From positions 1,839,573-1,903,572 of the forward strand of contig JABLYA010000001.1 in assembly GCA_013177855.1 (NCBI GenBank): a stretch of DNA of 64,000 bases, given 5' to 3'. Made by a program: the position numbers and the translations under genes. Positions 61,498 through 64,000 of this stretch are shown piece by piece (position 1 is the stretch's first letter; each line of letters opens with the position of its first letter). The notes under the pieces were generated by a model, which saw nothing but the letters and a program-made list of their open reading frames with translations, searched no databases and was not told the origin of the DNA. The DNA comes from Ignavibacteria bacterium. GTDB lineage: Bacteria > Bacteroidota > Ignavibacteria > Ch128b.

Positions 61498-62352
61498 TTG
61501 TCCGAAAGAAAAATCTACAACGAAATCTTACAAAAACAATTAATCCTTCCCGAAAGGTGCGAAAGAATAATAAGTTTTAGTCCTGCAATTACTGAAGCAC
61601 TATTTTTAATGGGACTTGAAGAATTTGTAAAGGGAGTTAGTGTTTACTGCGTTCATCCAGAAAAGGCGAGAGAAAAGATAATTGTTGGCTCTTATAATTC
61701 ATTCAAAGAAAAGGTAATTGATGAAATTAATCCTGATATAATTTTTACTACTACAGGTTACCAACTTGAATTGATTAAAAATCTGAAAGAAAAATTTCCA
61801 ATCTATCCATTAAGACTTCCACCATCTTTAGCAGAATTAATAGCTAATTGCGTTGAAGCTGGTTTAGCTGCAGGTTATTACAGTGAAGCAAGACAACTTG
61901 AAAAAATTTTGTTCGACGGATTGAATAATCTCAGATCGGTAAAGCAGTATAAAATTAAACGGCTCTATCTTGAAATTGATCTTGGCGGTCCAGTTTCTTT
62001 TGGTGCTTTCAGCTACATTACTGATGGAATTAATTTTGTCGGTGGTGAGAGTATATTTCAAAATGAATCTTGTGAGTGGTTAACTCCTGACGATAAAAAA
62101 GTATCTGAATTAAATCCCGATATCATCATTTATGAACCAAAGATGTTTTCCAGAGATCGGGATAGGAATGCAATAAAAGAAAAATTAATAAATCGATTTG
62201 GAGAAATTGATGCATTAAAGTTTGATAGACTTTTTATCACACCAGGAATTTATGATTTCTTTGCTCATCACGGACCGAGTTTTGTTCTTAAAACATTAAA
62301 ATGGTTAAAAGAAATCTTAGATGAACTAAATCCAAATCTAATCAAAGCTTAA
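61498..62352 (+). CDS. BtuF-like substrate-binding protein without a signal peptide
   Basis: This 284-residue protein has the fold and motifs of periplasmic vitamin-B12/iron-chelate binding proteins: RIISFSPAITEALFLMGLEEFVKGVSVYC near the start, then IVGSYNSFKEKVIDEINPDIIFT, and GGESIFQ and ELNPDIIIYEP in the second lobe. No signal peptide or lipobox exists; the only start consistent with the domain is a TTG at 61498, 13 nt after uvrB. So the protein should be cytoplasmic unless an upstream start was missed. Cytoplasmic BtuF-like proteins may bind a corrinoid intracellularly; a link to MetH is inference. It is probably co-transcribed with uvrB. Confidence 0.75.
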   Translation: MSERKIYNEILQKQLILPERCERIISFSPAITEALFLMGLEEFVKGVSVYCVHPEKAREKIIVGSYNSFKEKVIDEINPDIIFTTTGYQLELIKNLKEKFPIYPLRLPPSLAELIANCVEAGLAAGYYSEARQLEKILFDGLNNLRSVKQYKIKRLYLEIDLGGPVSFGAFSYITDGINFVGGESIFQNESCEWLTPDDKKVSELNPDIIIYEPKMFSRDRDRNAIKEKLINRFGEIDALKFDRLFITPGIYDFFAHHGPSFVLKTLKWLKEILDELNPNLIKA

Positions 62353-62469
62353 TCTAACTTTAACAACAAATTGATTTTTGCAATAAGAAATTTTTCAATC
62401 AAAGCTTAGGATTTAAATTGAAGAGGATCTTGTCGTTAACAGATTTGCTCAGATCTCATCAATAATCGA

Positions 62470-64000
62470 TCATTTCAGATAAACAATTTTGATTGTTCTG
62501 CTGAACTTTCCATAATTTAGCTTTAAGAAATAAATTCCCCCAGAAAGATTGAATTTTGATGGAGTAAATTTAATTTCATACTGACCTGCAGTCTTTGTTT
62601 CGTTAAGTAATTTTCCAACTTCCTGACCAAGCACATTAAAAATTTTTATTTCTACATTGCCATAAGTAACCTTCTCATTAACAGCTTCATCATAAAATTC
62701 TGGAAGATAAAATCGAAGGTAAGTGTAACTGGAAAATGGATTTGGAAAATTCTGATCGAACAATAATTCTTGGTTGGACGATGTAATGTTTGTGTCTTTT
62801 CGAGTAAGATTAATCAAATCAATTTTCCCATTCTGACAATATTGAAGTGCCCGTGATTTCAAATGTCCGCCATCAGTAAATTGAGTAGTCATATTTGGAA
62901 TTCCTGCACCGAAGAGCAGTGAAATGATGCCCGATTTTGCAATATCAAATGGATGATCAAAAATATAATCGAGACGATTATCAGCATATTGGTTCACAAT
63001 GTTTGGAAGCATTTCGTTTCCAATTGGAATTTGCCAAAGAACAATTTTCTTTTTTGTAAATATGGAAAGATAATTTGTGAACATTAAAACTCTTGAAAAG
63101 TTTGGCAGAGAAGTATTTTTCTTATCCCACCAGATTTCATCATAACCTGCATCTCGATCAGACCAATCCATAAAAATTAGATCGAAATCGGGACTTAATT
63201 TCATTAAAAAATCAGCTGTGTTTCTTGCAAGACTTTCAATGTCGAGAATTTTTTCTTCATTCTCTTTCAAACTTATAATATTTCCCCAGAGTGAAGCATG
63301 AAAGGCTATCATTCCTTTTTGCGGGCAATGTTCACGAACAATATCAATCATTCTCTGATGCATACCAGATAAATTGTTCGGATATCGCGTATCGTTTATG
63401 AAAGCTGGAATTTGTGATGGTTCTTTATTCTCTCTAATTGCTCTTTGTTGAAGATAGCCAAGCATATCAGGTTCAATATGAAAAATTACTTTTGAAGCCA
63501 GGCTTCGATTTGCTTCGTCACACATTTGAATAAAGCGGTTCCAGAATTCATTCATTAATGAAGAATTATTTATTGCACAATAAATTTTATCGTATTCATT
63601 TCCAGTGCATCCGAATTCATTTGGTGCAGTTTGAAACATATAAACTGGAATGACAGGAATATAACCGCGTCGATGAGCATCATCGCAAAATCTCTTAACA
63701 AATTCTCCATACCAGTTCCACCAACCCCAAGTGATATATTGATAACCTAAATCCCAGCAATCGTTTCCATTATTGGTTTGCCAGGAAAGATTTGATGTGG
63801 TAGTTCCTGTACCTATTGAAAGATACCTGGGCAATCCTAAGGGAATTTGAATTGAGTCAGATATTAAAACACCGACCCAGATTTCTTGAGATGCTCTTTT
63901 GCCTGATTTATCTTCGACAATAATATTGATGATCTTTTCACCATTTGAAGTATTCGATGGTATGGTAATTTCATTTCCAAAAATTCCATCGTTTTCTAAA
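62470..64000 (-). CDS. secreted glycoside-hydrolase-like protein with T9SS sorting domain, cut by the window edge
   Basis: The frame stays open from the stop at 62470 to the right edge, giving the last 509 residues; a TTG at 63834 within it is not a start. From the edge there is an Ig-like segment (about 45 residues, NGEKIINIIVEDKSGK), then a large domain with TIM-barrel-like strands: ITWGWWNWYGEF, YIPVIPVYMFQ, VIFHIEPDMLGYL, GMIAFHASLWGN, LIFMDWSDRD and KIVLWQIPIGNE. The Glu of HIEPDM and Asp of FMDWSD are likely catalytic or substrate residues. The last 90 residues are a T9SS type A domain (LLFDQNFPNPFSS, FNVLGQEVGKLL, GGIYFLKLNYG). The family and substrate are not identified, though a polysaccharide role is plausible. 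Confidence 0.8.
   Translation of the reverse strand, partial: LENDGIFGNEITIPSNTSNGEKIINIIVEDKSGKRASQEIWVGVLISDSIQIPLGLPRYLSIGTGTTTSNLSWQTNNGNDCWDLGYQYITWGWWNWYGEFVKRFCDDAHRRGYIPVIPVYMFQTAPNEFGCTGNEYDKIYCAINNSSLMNEFWNRFIQMCDEANRSLASKVIFHIEPDMLGYLQQRAIRENKEPSQIPAFINDTRYPNNLSGMHQRMIDIVREHCPQKGMIAFHASLWGNIISLKENEEKILDIESLARNTADFLMKLSPDFDLIFMDWSDRDAGYDEIWWDKKNTSLPNFSRVLMFTNYLSIFTKKKIVLWQIPIGNEMLPNIVNQYADNRLDYIFDHPFDIAKSGIISLLFGAGIPNMTTQFTDGGHLKSRALQYCQNGKIDLINLTRKDTNITSSNQELLFDQNFPNPFSSYTYLRFYLPEFYDEAVNEKVTYGNVEIKIFNVLGQEVGKLLNETKTAGQYEIKFTPSKFNLSGGIYFLKLNYGKFSRTIKIVYLK

Overview
The window is a low-GC (A+T-rich) stretch of bacterial chromosome. Several traits point to the Ignavibacteria / Chlorobi side of the Bacteroidota. 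Two secreted proteins end in type IX secretion (T9SS) sorting domains with the NFPNPF motif typical of that group. There is a propeller-type sensor kinase, a CarboxypepD_reg/TonB receptor, a Bacteroidota-type three-gene succinate dehydrogenase, a Chlorobi-like pathway for a glycosylated and acylated monocyclic carotenoid, and large multihaem cytochromes. The placement is inference from gene content; no 16S gene is present.

Layout. 1-2.4 kb: an edge-truncated GH13 protein and the C-terminal half of methionine synthase (MetH). 2.5-10.3 kb: a secreted lamin-tail protein, a 42-residue membrane peptide, a GT9 glycosyltransferase, then lipoprotein / hydroxyacyl-CoA dehydrogenase / acetate kinase / MarC. 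10.8-15.2 kb: a class IV aminotransferase, a ferritin-like/VIT1 fusion, RF1 and a membrane transglutaminase-like protein. 15.5-17.3 kb: the N-terminal half of MetH, 13 kb from its partner and on the other strand. 17.4-27.1 kb: a propeller histidine kinase, the bicarbonate transporter pair sbtA-sbtB, ruvB, DoxX, a T9SS cargo protein, a methyltransferase and fructose bisphosphatase. 27.3 kb: tRNA-Arg(CCT). 27.5-37.2 kb: a TonB receptor and an eight-gene carotenoid operon. 37.4-40.5 kb: a DUF4402 surface protein, a methyltransferase, a probable oriC and dnaA. 41.5-49.8 kb: a seven-gene electron-transfer operon with two multihaem cytochromes carrying 50 CxxCH sites between them. 50-58.2 kb: PAP2 phosphatase, enoyl-CoA hydratase, lipoprotein, metallophosphoesterase, an outer-membrane protein and sdhCAB. 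58.4-64 kb: a VapBC-type pair, uvrB, a BtuF-like protein without signal peptide, and an edge-truncated T9SS protein.

How the genes work together. The strongest candidate for a little-described system is the minus-strand operon at 41.5-49.8 kb. In order of transcription it encodes a His-rich membrane cytochrome-b-like protein, a membrane-anchored TPR protein, a membrane-anchored ferredoxin/FAD oxidoreductase, a 20-haem cytochrome, a 30-haem cytochrome, an outer-membrane beta-barrel, and a second flavoprotein related to the first. Gene ends overlap or nearly touch throughout. The simplest reading is an electron conduit from the inner membrane across the periplasm and outer membrane, as in porin-cytochrome complexes. 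The 30-haem gene is built from recent internal duplications and has one haem site lost by a single transition.

The carotenoid operon (crtI, crtB, a small unknown, a CrtYcd-type cyclase, a second CrtI/CrtD-like desaturase, an acyltransferase, a GT2 and a CruF-like hydratase) fits synthesis of a 1'-hydroxy-gamma-carotene or torulene-type glycoside fatty-acid ester. No GGPP synthase, ketolase or ring hydroxylase lies in the window.
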